A stretch of 64,000 bases of DNA. It comes from Cenococcum geophilum 1.58 (lineage: Eukaryota; Ascomycota; Dothideomycetes; Gloniales; Gloniaceae). Position 1 is the stretch's first letter. The number at the start of each line of letters is the position of its first letter. A program made the position numbers and the translations under genes. Below the pieces are notes generated by a model. That model was not told the origin of the DNA. It searched no databases and worked only from the letters and a program-made list of their open reading frames with translations. Where the stretch lies: NCBI GenBank assembly GCA_001692895.1, contig KV748254.1, positions 310,001 through 374,000 of the forward strand, read 5' to 3'. Shown in pieces: positions 36,621-47,159 of this stretch.

Positions 36621-38589
36621 ATTAAGAATAGTAACAGTTTATATACCATCTACCTTACCATACTTAGTGAAGTATTNGTTAGGNNAGTANTNCTNAATTT
36701 CTATATCTATAAGGAGCTATTTAGCCTTATTAACCTTACCCTTAAGATCTTCTACGCCTTTATATTAAACCAGGAAGCTTTAAAAGTAGGCTATAGTAAC
36801 CTTATAGTTTCTGATATTTCTTATACTCCAGCGAAACTTATTATATACCTCTTTTTATCTATTAAGGGGGTGCCTAGTTAACCAGTAATTTAGCTTCTTA
36901 TAAACGTAACACTTCTTTTAGTAATTACTTTAAAATAAACCTCTATAAGGACCTCTATAATTGCCTTATAGTCGGCGTTAATTGTACCCTTTACTATATC
37001 CCCTACCACAATATATTTAATTAGTCCAGTTATGGTCGTGTTAATTATCTAGGTTAATTAAAGTAGGTTAAGGTTAGGTATTAAATTACTACACTTTTTA
37101 AGAACGTAAAGCGGTGCTAATAGAGGATCTTAATTAAGCACACACTCCTTTATAAGTATTTATAGGATTAAAGAGAGTAAGGTTATATTCTTTAATACCT
37201 TAATATACGCTAATAACTTAATCGCGTAGGCTAAAGTCCTCTTAATATAATTTAGATAAACCACGCTAAATTATCTAAAGTCGATTAAAGAGCTTTTAAA
37301 GATAATTAAGCCGAGAAACACCTAGGTTTGTAGCGATAATCCTTAGGAAGGTAGTCTCTCTCTATTCCAATATATACTATTACTTATTCTCTTCTATTTT
37401 AAAGTAGTATCTTGACTTATATATTATACGGTTAAAATCATACCCTTTTCCTACCAAACGATTATAGTAGAAGGTGCTAGCGCGGCCTTTAAGCATAACG
37501 GAATAGGAATTGTAATATTAGTTAGGTTCTAGTCCTACCTTCTAGTAACAGTTATAGAAGATATATAGCTTTAAATTAAGGATATTATATAGCTCCCCAC
37601 TAAACTTTTTTTCCTAGTCTAAATAGAGCTTTGTAAGATCTGTAAGCAACTTTAAGATGCCTCTAAGTAGTGCTAGGTCGGGTTGAGATTGCATTTAAGA
37701 TTAAGGAGGTGGGGATTATATTATAGGCTGTAGTAGGGACATAGAGCTTAATAGAACAGAGTGTGGTACTTAATCTTACTATAGGAGAGTTTAAAGGTTA
37801 TTAAGTCGCGAAGTAGGGGGTTCTAGAGTAATGGAACTAGAGCATGTCTCTAATAGCGTATTGCTTAGATTCTATTATAAGTTAAGCTTCTTTATAGTGT
37901 GTAGTTAGTGCTTAATCTCTTATAAAGTCTATTTATGTTCTTTTTTTACTTTAATAATATGCTCCTAAATATTATCTTTAATACCTCCCCCGTCTATAGG
38001 GATAAATACTCTATACTCCTAAAGAAAGTTACGGAAGTCCTATATAAGATCCTTATATATAGGAACCTATATTTCCTTTGTCTATTTAACAAAGTCCTCC
38101 TTTATATAATACTATAGTATAGTATTATCGTATTCGCTATCTTTATAGTGTACTATACGGTATAATAAAAATCTATTTAGCTTCTTTTACTTAGCAGTTA
38201 TAAAGTTGGTTATAGGTCTATCCTATATCTCTAGGTTAATATCTTTCTTATACTTCTTTAGATAGGTTAACGCTATAATAATAGTTATTTAATATATAGA
38301 GAGTATTAAGAATATAGGGATAGCGTACTAGCAGAACTTTAATAGTTTGGTAGAGCTAAAATTATTATAAGGTAAGGGCACACTAGTAACTGCCTTAGAT
38401 GCTAATAGAGTATAAGGGCTAGAGAGCGCGTTATTAACATGATTTTGATATAGTAGGGCCGCTAGGAACGTGGTAGAGTATTAAGAGTATTATTTTTAAC
38501 GCGTTTCAGACATTAACTTCATCGGGAAAATATTCGCAGGATGAGATTCAAGTAGACTTTGGTTTTCGCGTTTCGCGTAATTGACATGT

Positions 38590-39030
38590 AATTTGACCAA
38601 CTCGACACGCAATTAACCAACTTGACACGCAGTTGACCTACTTGACATGCAATTTAACTAACTCGACACGCAGTTGACCTACTTAACATGCAATTTAACT
38701 AACTCGACACGCAGTTGACCTACTTAACATGCAATTTAACTAACTTAACACGCAGTTGACCTACTTAACATGCAATTTAACTAACTCAACACGCAGTTAA
38801 CCTACTTGACATGCAATTTAACTAACTTAATACGTAGTTGACCTACTTAATATACAATTTAACTAACTTGATATGCAGTTAACCTACTTAACAACTTTAA
38901 AAGCTAACTGCATATCCTTTGACACGCAGTTAACCTACTTAATAACTTTAAAAGCTAACTGCATATCCTTTGACACGCAGTTAACCTACTTAATAACTTT
39001 AAAAGCTAACTGTATATTTCTTGACGTGCG
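38590..39030. repeat. minisatellite 1: 41-bp unit
   Basis: Units of 41 bp alternate (C/T)GACACGCAGTTGACCTACTT and (G/A)ACATGCAATTTAACTAACT; AGTTGACC recurs at 38631, 38672, 38713 and 38754. The array then changes to a longer unit carrying ACTTTAAAAGCTAACTGCAT (three copies at about 38,880-39,020). Later units show more C-to-T change. There are no unique spacers, so it is not a CRISPR array. Confidence 0.85.
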
Positions 39031-39087
39031 ATTAAGGTAAAGTTATATACTATATATTTAACTATTATATATAATCTTATAGTCTTA

Positions 39088-39532
39088 TTACTTGGAGGCT
39101 CTGCACGAGGCTCTACACGAAGCTCTGCGTACAGAGGCTCTGCACGAAGCTCTGCGCATAGAGGCTCTACACGAAGCTCTACACGAAGCTCTGCGTACAG
39201 AGGCTCTGCACGAAGCTCTGCGCATAGAGGCTCTGCACAAAGCTCTGCACGAAGCTTCGCATAAGGCTCTACACGAGGCTCTACACGAAGCTCTGCGTAC
39301 AGAGGCCTCTGCACGAAGCTCTGCACGAAGCTCTGCACGAGGCTCTGCGCGAAGCTCTGCACGAAGCTCTGCACGAGGCTCTGCGCGAGGGTCTGCGCGA
39401 GGTCTGCGCGAAGCTCTGCGTACAGAGGCTCTGCACGAGGCTCTGCGAGAAGCTCTGCGTACAGAGGCTCTGCACGAGGCTCTGCGCGAAGCTCTGCGTA
39501 CAGAGGCTCTACACGAAGCTCTGCATCGGGTC
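39088..39532. repeat. minisatellite 2: GCTCTGCACGAA 12-bp family
   Basis: Tandem variants of GCTCTGCACGAA combine with GCTCTGCGTACAGAG into a higher-order 27-bp unit. Because units are multiples of three, frames stay open on both strands (EALHEALHEALRTEA repeats on plus; QSFVQSFAQSLVQS on minus). I regard these frames as repeat artefacts. Confidence 0.85.
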
Positions 39533-39654
39533 CCGCTATATTCCCGATAGCCTCTACACGTGCCTCTACCCTATGTAGCCCTTATTTTTTACCCTTCCTT
39601 CTTCTTTATATCCTCCCTAACCTAGGGAGGCACCAGAACGGCAGCCAGCAGAGA

Positions 39655-40495
39655 CCGTTGCTAGAACTAGACGACCGTCGCCAGAACCAGATGACCGTTA
39701 CCAGAACCAGACGACCATCGCCAAGCAGACGACCGTCGCCAGAACCAGACGACCGTTGCCAGAGCCAGACGATCGTCGCCAGAACCAGACGACCGTCGCC
39801 AGCCAGACGACCGTTACCAGAACCAGACAACTGTCGCCAGAACCAGACGACTTGTCGCCAGAACCAGACGACTGTCGCCAGAACCAGACGACTGTCGCCA
39901 GAACCAGACGACCGTCGCCAGAGCCAGACGACCGTCACCAAGAACCAGACGACCGTCGCAACCAGACGACCGTTACCAGAACCAGACGACCGTTGCCAGA
40001 GCCAAGACGACCGTCGCTAGAACCAGACGACTGTCACCAGAACCAGACGACCGTCGCCAGAACCAGACGACTGTCGCCAGAACCAGACGACCGTTACCAG
40101 AACCAGACGACCGTTGCCAGAGCCAGACGACCGTCGCCAGAACCAGACGACCGTTGCCAGAGCCAGACGACCGTCGCCAGAACCAAGACCGTCGCCAGCC
40201 AGACCGACCGTTACCAGAACCAGACGAACCGTTGCCAGAGCCAGACGATCGTCGCCAGAACCAGACGACCGTCGCCAGCCAGACGACCGTTACCAGAACC
40301 AGACGACCGTCGCCAGAACCAGACGACTGTCGCCAGAACCAGACGACGTCGCCAGCCAGACGACCGTTACCAGAACCAGACGACCGTCGCCAGAACCAGA
40401 CGACCGTTACCAGAACTAGACGACCGTTGCCAGAGCCAGACGACCGTCGCCAGAACCAGACAACCGTCGCCAGAGCCAGACGACAACGACTAGCC
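39655..40495. repeat. minisatellite 3: 20-bp unit, about 40 copies
   Basis: The unit CAGAACCAGACGACCGTCGC and close variants (CCGTTACC, CCGTTGCC, CTGTCGCC, GAGCCAGAC) repeat in tandem over about 840 bp, with occasional 1- to 7-bp indels. Variants recur in a loose higher-order pattern. As 20 is not a multiple of three, all frames cycle through the same 20-residue peptide. GC-rich and little affected by RIP. Confidence 0.88.
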
Positions 40496-40529
40496 AGCAA
40501 CACTATAAACGATTCGATCGATTGATCGA

Positions 40530-40935
40530 ATTAAGGTAGCACAGACAGGTAGGCACAAACAGGTAGATGCTGACGGGTAGGTAGATGTAGATAGGTAGGT
40601 AGATGCAGACAGGTAAGTAGATATAGATAGGTAGGCAGATGTAGATAGGTAAGTAGATGCAGATAGGCAAGCAGATGTAGATAGGTAGGTAGATGCTAAC
40701 GGGTAGGCAGATATAGATAGGTAGGCAGATGTAGACAAGTAGATGTAAACAGGTAGGTAGATGCAGATAGGTAAGCAGATGCAGATAGGTAGGTAGATGC
40801 TAACGGGTAGGTAAATATAGATAGGTAGGCAGATATAGATAGGTAGGTAAATGCAGACAGGTAGATGTAGATAGGTAGGCGATGCAAATAGGTAGGCGAT
40901 GCAGGCAGGTAGGTAAGTCAATAGGTAGATAGGTA
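40530..40935. repeat. minisatellite 4: 18-bp unit
   Basis: Tandem variants of GATAGGTAGGTAGATGCA (18 bp), about 22 copies, shift between GTAGATGCAGA, GCAGATGTAGA and CTAACGGGTAG forms. The minus strand encodes a six-residue periodic hydrophobic frame (YLPICI-type). It is probably not translated. Confidence 0.85.
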
Positions 40936-41490
40936 GAAGAGAACCATCGCTGTATTATATTAAATATCTAAAATAATAATATTTATTTTGCTAGCCTTAT
41001 AAATAGCTTTAAAATAGCTTTTATTTATTAAAATATATTATTAGTATAAAAGAGGTAAATATAATTATGGTTGCCAAATGCGTAGATTGCTGGCAGGCTG
41101 CGTGTCAAAAAAACACGACATAGGCTAGTCGGTCGAGTTGCCAAATGCCCTCAACTGCGCGCCAATTGCGTCAACCACCAACCATTGAGGCCATTTAAAG
41201 GGTACCATATTTTGCCGATGTTAAGACCTTAGGTTTAGTAATACTTCTAACCTAAAGTACTTAACTAAATCTTTATAAACGTGGTTGTTTTATATAATAG
41301 ACGCAACTTAGTATCTCCTAGTACTTAGTAATACTTCTATTACTAGTTTTTTGCAAGTTTAAGGTAGTATAGTATCGCCGGGATCCATTCCATATAAGCG
41401 CATATAGCACCCCTATATAAGACTGTTTCTTCTATTAAGAACCTTACTATTCTATAGTTAACTATATATTTAACCACTAATTAGTATTAG

Positions 41491-41647
41491 TGTTATAGGG
41501 TAACTCACTAATGCTACTTAAGTAGATATAGTGAATGTTAGTTATAAAGCTTATTGTTTAGAATTAGGGGGTAGGTAAGGAACTTAAGGTTCCTTACCAC
41601 GCTAGTGCCGCGGCGACACGTGACGACCGCTTGTCCTATTCCCAACA
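41491..41647 (-). repeat. copia 5' LTR
   Basis: This is the 157-bp partner of 32849-33005. On the minus strand it begins TGTTGGGAATAGG and ends with TATAACA, so both ends fit TG...CA-type LTRs. The leader directly after it on minus starts CTAATACTAATTAGTGG. Confidence 0.78.
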
Positions 41648-41799
41648 CCTCCCTAGTTTATAGCCCGCGCGCTATTACGTAACACGTCGCTAAGCTTAAA
41701 GAGACTGCCTAAGTACCCCCCCCTACTAACATAAGCTAAAGTAGAAAGAGTTTAAGGTAAGTAGCTAGGTACTTTATAGAGTAGTATTATAGCTAATAC

Positions 41800-44090
41800 G
41801 CGCCTCTACTAGGCCTTTTTCCTAGGCCCCCTATAAAAAGAAATAGTATTATAATAGTAATACTATTACGAAAAAGAAGCTACTTCTCTTCCTTATTAAG
41901 GAGATTATAGGCCAGCTACTAGAAGTAAAAAGCTGTAAGGCTAGTAATAATATACCCTAGGATAAAACGCGGCTCTTATAGCGCTTAGTTTATAGCTATA
42001 TTACTACCCTAATAGACCTTTACTAGGCGTAGAAGGCTATAAGGATTAATAGCTGCTAGTCCCTATAGGAGAATAATATTAGGGTGTACTTTAAGATTTT
42101 ATAGTAGAGGGATATATAATAGGAAAAGGACTAGTTTATAAATAAGGGTAAGAATATACTACTTAATAGATATATAGAGAACAAGTTTAAAAGTATTTAC
42201 TATAAGCTATAGGCCTATAGAAACTCTTTACTAAAATACTACCTCTGTATATTTATAGATATTCTACTAAGCCACTATATACTTACCTATGGCAGTAATA
42301 GGCGCTCTACTAAGATCTTAGACCTATTTACCTTTAAGTTTAAAAAAAAAGGCCCTACTTGCTATATATCCCTAATATTTACTATATATACTAGTAAGTA
42401 GAACTAGTATAGCTACCTTAAAACTATTAGGGCTCTATATTTATCACGACCTTACGCTACCTATATAGTGGTATAGGCTAAAGAGCTTATAAGGTATTCT
42501 AACTAGCAGCCCGTCCAGTTACAAGACACTACTACTATCTTTTTAGTTTATATAGCCAAGTAGGTTAGGCTTAGGTATAACAATATTATAAAAAGCCGCT
42601 TATTTATATATTTAGTAGGCTAGCTTTCTACTTTCTATATTACTAGAACCTTAGTAATAAGCTATTTCTAAACTTTAGTTAGTTAGTATAGTATAATATC
42701 CACCTAGGCTCCATAAAATCGGCCTCTATACCTTTACGCGGTGGAGCCCAAGAACCTAGAAGTACTATTAACATTCTATTAGAATCGTGCTAATAGACTA
42801 CTAGAGCAAACCCAGAGACGTATATACGGCTACGCAGCCGGCGCTACGACGTGGTGGTATTGTAAAGATTTTTCACTAGGAGGGTAAGCCTTAACGAAAA
42901 CTTAACACAGCCATTATGTCTTTACGTACACGTCTAGTACACTTAAATCACGGCATCTTTAACTGGCGTCCCCCCTTCCTTCTATATAAATACCTATATA
43001 GCCTAATAACTAAACAAGCCGCATATAGCGATTAATAAGCCGTATATAACTAAATAAGCCGTATACGGTAACCAAATAAACTGTATATACCCTAGGAAGC
43101 CTATAATAAGCCTCTTATTCCCTACCCTACCTAATAGCCTAAACTTACCGCGCGGTATTCCGTCTTTCTTTATACCTTTAGCTAGGCGTATATATAGGGG
43201 ACTTAGGTTAGGGCCCTAGGACAAAACACCTATATTTAAATCTATATTTATCCTACTATTCCTTTAGGGTAGAAATTATACTATAAGTAGGAGAGATATA
43301 GGCGTATATATATATATAGCATTTAAATAAGAGTGGGGGTAGGATTATATTATTCTTATAGCACTTATAAATTTAAAAGGAAGTATAGTATAAGCAGCAT
43401 GTAGGGCAAGATAGGCAATTAGGACACTTTTATATAGAAGTCTTAAAGCAGCGACCTAATAGTATTTTTCCTACCGTTAATATAGTACGGGCGTGCTACC
43501 TAGAGGGGTATACTCTGTATTACTACTTATATTTACCTTAGAGGTTTTTTATACCTATATTACGGCAATAGTCTATATAGACCTTAAATTGGGACTATAT
43601 TAGACGTTAATTAAGAATTAAGAAGAAGAATAATATCCGCCTAATTAAGAGTAGCGCTGGGGACCGTAAGGCGGCCTTTTTATATAACTTATAGTAGGAG
43701 TAAGTTACTAAGGCGTTCTAGTATATTAGCGTCTTTTTATAAAAGAAGACCTATATTATATAAAGCGCTAGTGCTAAAATAGTAGAGCTAAAAGGGGTTA
43801 GTAAGGACTAGTAGGTAAAACTATAAGTAAATAGTTAGCTATTATTTAAACTCGCTACTATAGGAGTTTATATAGATAATAGCTAACTATATACTATAAA
43901 TAAGCTGCTTTTAAAATTTATAGGGTAAGCATTATACCCCCTAATATACTGCTATTAATAATCTAGCTAAAGCTAAATATTAAAAAAGGTTAGTTTAGTC
44001 CTTAAGTTAGCTAGATTAATAACTTTATAGCTATAGGCGCTATAAACCTCTTATTTTACCTCTAGGTATTATAAAGCCTTATAGGAAATA
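41800..44090 (+). pseudogene. Crypton-type (Ndc10-like) tyrosine recombinase relic
   Basis: Plus-strand translation with stops suppressed gives segments of the fungal Ndc10/CBF3-like tyrosine recombinase family carried by Cryptons. They are DKTRLLQ-like and YSYITTLIDLY (about 42,000), LLSHYILTYGSNRRSTKILD then LFTFKFKKKGPTCYISL (about 42,260-42,370), KTIRALYLSRP, and a late block AKIVELKGVSKD followed by YLNSLL-EFI-IIANY. It ends in INNFIAIGAINLLFYLRYYK (about 44,010-44,070). Stops sit where Gln, Trp or Arg are expected. The gene is dead. Crypton boundaries cannot be placed; a gypsy LTR scrap interrupts or abuts its end. Confidence 0.6.
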
Positions 44091-44270
44091 CTATGGTGGA
44101 CTTATTAATAAGCTAGGTATATAGGTAAATAAAAAAGTTAATAACGTAAATATAACTAGTAGAGTAGGTTACCTAATAGATTAACTCTAATTATATTTTA
44201 AGATTTACTATAAAGAAGAGAACTATCTAGGTAAAGACTATAGTCCTTTAAATATATAATACTACGCTTA
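44069..44270 (-). repeat. partial gypsy LTR, inverted
   Basis: This matches the reverse complement of the 3' half of the LTR at 52359-52782. Shared blocks are CTTATTAATAAGCTAGGTAT, CTAATAGATTAACTCTAATT and AACTATCTAGGTA. It is opposite in orientation to the downstream gypsy elements and lacks the LTR start. Confidence 0.65.
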
Positions 44271-44615
44271 AGAAATATACTAAGTACGTTAGTATATTAG
44301 TATATTCTATACATTTCTATATTTCTATATTTCTATATTCTAAACTTATAATATAACTAGCTATATAACTTAGTTATCCCTTACTTTAGAGCTTAATTAG
44401 TTTTAGCGCCTTTTATACTATCTTAACTAACCTATTTATATCTCTTCTTAGTAGTTATACTACTGCTAATATAAGGTCTATAACATTATCCCCTTTCTTT
44501 TTCTCTTTCTTTTTAAAGTTATAGACTAACTATCTAAGATAAAACACTTAATTGCCTGCCCTAATATATTAACACCTACTATCGCCTAACTGCTTCTAGA
44601 TTATATATAGAAACT

Positions 44616-44762
44616 CTATCCCTTAACCCGTCGAGGTCCTTAGAGGAAGTGGTCTATACGTGAACACTAGAATTAAGACCACACGGGCATTAAATTCAGC
44701 TAATCCGATTGGTGAACTCCTATCGATAATATAAGGACCAATTCCAACGGGTTAAGGGATAG
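44616..44762. mobile_element. 147-bp MITE with TA target sites
   Basis: CTATCCCTTAACCCGT at the left end is matched exactly by the inverted ACGGGTTAAGGGATAG at the right end; GGTCCTTA occurs inside each arm. Taking TA as the duplicated target leaves inverted ends TCCCTTAACCCGT, a Tc1/mariner-type arrangement. Unlike its surroundings it keeps mixed composition (CGTCGAGGTCC, CCACACGGGC) and shows no obvious RIP. It is non-coding. Confidence 0.72.
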
Positions 44763-45089
44763 ACCCCCTAAAACAATTATCTCTAATAAAGGTAGCTAGT
44801 TTATCTCTATATTTTAGAAAGAACTAAATACCTAACTAGGGTTGCATATAATTAACGTAATCGTAATTAGCCTATAGATTTTGATTATTATATAATCGCC
44901 CCATCTAATTATAATCGATTATATTGATTATATTAGTTATATACTAATTTCCTAATTAGGATTAGATTAATTAGGGCTTAAGAGAGGCTCTATAAGTCGC
45001 CCTTACTACTTTATTCTCTTATCAAATCTACTGCCTTATTTGCTTTCTACTTGCTCCGTGCTCCTGCCCATATTATAGATCGTCGTTTT

Positions 45090-45353
45090 ATTAATAGATC
45101 CTTTGAGGTTGATAACTTTGACGGCTATATCTACCGTCGCAAAGCCTCCCGACTTGATGACCTGCTGAAACCAGCTTTCCAAACACTCTGATTGCTCTAC
45201 CACTCTTGCTCTAGGCCTTAATAGCTCCTATGATATTATTCGCCGAGCGCTAGAGAAGACACGTTCTGCTTTAGCTGATATAGCTAGTATAGAGAGGATA
45301 TCAGTAGCTATTTGTGAGAGGCGTGGGTACTCTACGCGTTGAGTTGCTTTTAG
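45090..45353 (-). pseudogene. hAT transposase C-terminal fragment, largely intact
   Basis: The minus strand encodes KATQRVEYPRLSQIATDILS, then ISAKAERVFSSARRIIS, a stop where Trp is usual, and VVEQSECLESWFQQVIKSGG. This is the hAT family C-terminal dimerisation region (hATC). Only one in-frame stop occurs in about 85 codons, in sharp contrast to neighbouring relics. Upstream coding is lost. AT-rich motifs GATTATATTGATTA (about 44,925) and GATTATATTGATTATCATAA (about 45,627) lie outside it on both sides and may be subterminal repeats. Confidence 0.72.
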
Positions 45354-45682
45354 GTAGAGGCTTACGTAAATGTGCGTTATAAGGAAGATATAGTAGTATA
45401 TAGGTATAAAAATACAGGTAGATGGTGTTTAAAAAGGGGATATGCGTCGGCGCGTGTACACTAACTTTTTCTAAAAGCCCGTACGGACGTTTTTTTGTAT
45501 GTAAAAGTACGGGCTCAACGCTTTCTAGTAAGCGCTGATCATGATAAGGAAAATCAAGAAGCAGCTCTCTTAACACCAAAGCTTTATCACCACATTCTGT
45601 TCCTACGCGTTCTTACCGCAGGTGATTATATTGATTATCATAATTATAAGGGTTAATTATAATTATAATTAGTTAGATTATA

Positions 45683-45795
45683 TACTAGCGTCTATATATT
45701 GCTTGGCAGCATCTACCTTAGCAACGCACAATGCTGAGACCTCCCGCAATATTCGCGAATATTAAACGCAGTCACTACGTAGCTAATTCGCTTTC
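45683..45795 (+). repeat. terminal repeat A1
   Basis: This is 113 bp, from TACTAGCGTCTATATATTGC to CTAATTCGCTTTC, and contains the 16-bp palindrome AATATTCGCGAATATT. It differs from A2 at five sites noticed by eye, all C-to-T or G-to-A in A2 at CA/TG dinucleotides or their neighbours. Confidence 0.82.
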
Positions 45796-45851
45796 AATAT
45801 CGCTAAACTTATTAATATTTATTATATATTCATCATCCATTCGTTTAAGAA

Positions 45852-46040
45852 TTATTTTATAACGCTATTACCGCTTATAACCAACTGGGAGACTTGTACG
45901 CGTGCATAATCCCAATAAGCAAACCCACCTGGATAACCTACCTTAACTATACCATTGTCTATAACCGCTACACCCTCCTTTACTGGTTCTATAATGCCGT
46001 CTAAGGCTAATATACGCGCCGCTGCCGTAAAAGAGCGCAA
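45852..46040 (-). other. open 62-codon frame just inside A1
   Basis: This minus-strand frame (MRSFTAAARILALDGIIEPV onward) is unusually free of RIP-type stops for this region and has ordinary codon composition. I do not recognise a family. It may be single-copy leader of the split-repeat element or a captured fragment. It is not called as a gene. Confidence 0.3.
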
Positions 46041-47159
46041 AATTACTAAAGAGTAAAGGGAATAAGCCTAAGATAAAAGGGAGATTTAGAAGTATAAGGA
46101 AGAGCACAAAGCCTACCTAGTGGAGGAGGCTCGCTAGTATAAATACTACCTAGCTCAAATAGCTTAATTATAGTTAGGCTTAGCCGCTTCGGCCTTATAG
46201 GCCACTATAACAGCTGCTATAGCTAATATCCTTAGTAAGCCTCTCCCTCCTAGCGTAAAGTTACTTAAACTCCGCCTTCTTAGCGTTATAAAAAGGGATT
46301 ACCTAAATATTTTTAAGGGTACCTTTAATCTAGTAAACCTCGCCCGTCTTTAAGTCTATACTACTTAAATTAAGATCGCTAATAAGATATAGATTAAGAA
46401 TGGTACTCTAGTTATAAGGAAGGTAAAGGTAAATAGGAAACTATTTATAAATAAAGGCGTCTAGTTTAAAGGTTTTACTAACTATATAGTTATTACTAGC
46501 ACCCTCTATATATGCCCGCTAGACCTTATTACTAGCATACTTCTCTAGATAAATATAATTTATACCTTATTAACCTAGTATATCTAGGTAGGTTATATAC
46601 TTAACTTAGCACTTAACTATTATACCTTTATAATAACCAATGGCTAATTAGAGCCCGCTAATTAGTAAATACCAGCCTAGTATACAGCGCCATACCTTAC
46701 AATATCTAGTACTATCGGCTTTACCGCCTTAAAGAGACCTAGGTTAGATACCTCCTATACCTCTAATACCTGCCGCAGGTTTAATAGCAGAAGCTATAAT
46801 AATATAGCTTGCAAATACCCGTATAAGTGCTTAAAGTATAGTAAAGATTACACTATATTATCTAAAGCTTGCGCCTAGAAATAGTAAGGCGAACCTTATA
46901 AAGTAGGGTCTAGCCTAATAATAATACTAACTTTAATTATACGCCTAGGACCTAGGCCTAATATATTACTATTATTCTCTACCTTTATAGAGGTAAAGGC
47001 TCTCTACTACTCTCTATTACCCCTAAGGATCTTAGCATAGCATTCCTTTTTATCTAACTACCCAGGCAATCTATTAGCCACCTTAGTAGGTATCCTAACC
47101 TATAGCTGCGAGATAGGAGCTAAGTTTATTTCTACCCTAAGATCTTATAGGAACCATAA

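Larger units (their letters stand above)
32849..41647 (-). mobile_element. decayed Ty1/copia retrotransposon with long leader
   Basis: Two 157-bp LTRs in the same orientation bracket 8.5 kb, and the coding strand is minus. In minus-strand order, recognisable parts are a GAG-pre-integrase-like segment (about 36,180-36,300), the reverse transcriptase (about 34,300-35,130) and RNase H (about 33,400-33,870). All are riddled with TAG/TAA stops. Coding relics appear to end at about 38,450 on the 5' side. The remaining 3 kb up to the 5' LTR hold four tandem arrays and look like a huge leader or a nested insertion. The bases flanking the two LTRs do not form a matching target duplication. Confidence 0.75.

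Noticed and set aside
36603-36881. 92-codon plus-strand ORF in the copia element
   Set aside because: It is antisense to the copia polyprotein, contains ambiguous bases and has no domain.
38590-39030. Regular direct repeats resembling a CRISPR array
   Set aside because: Units abut with no unique spacers, the host is clearly a fungus, and the period changes along the array.
39092-40525. Long open frames on both strands in the minisatellites
   Set aside because: They follow directly from the unit lengths and stop-poor units. There is no start context, domain or non-repetitive coding sequence.
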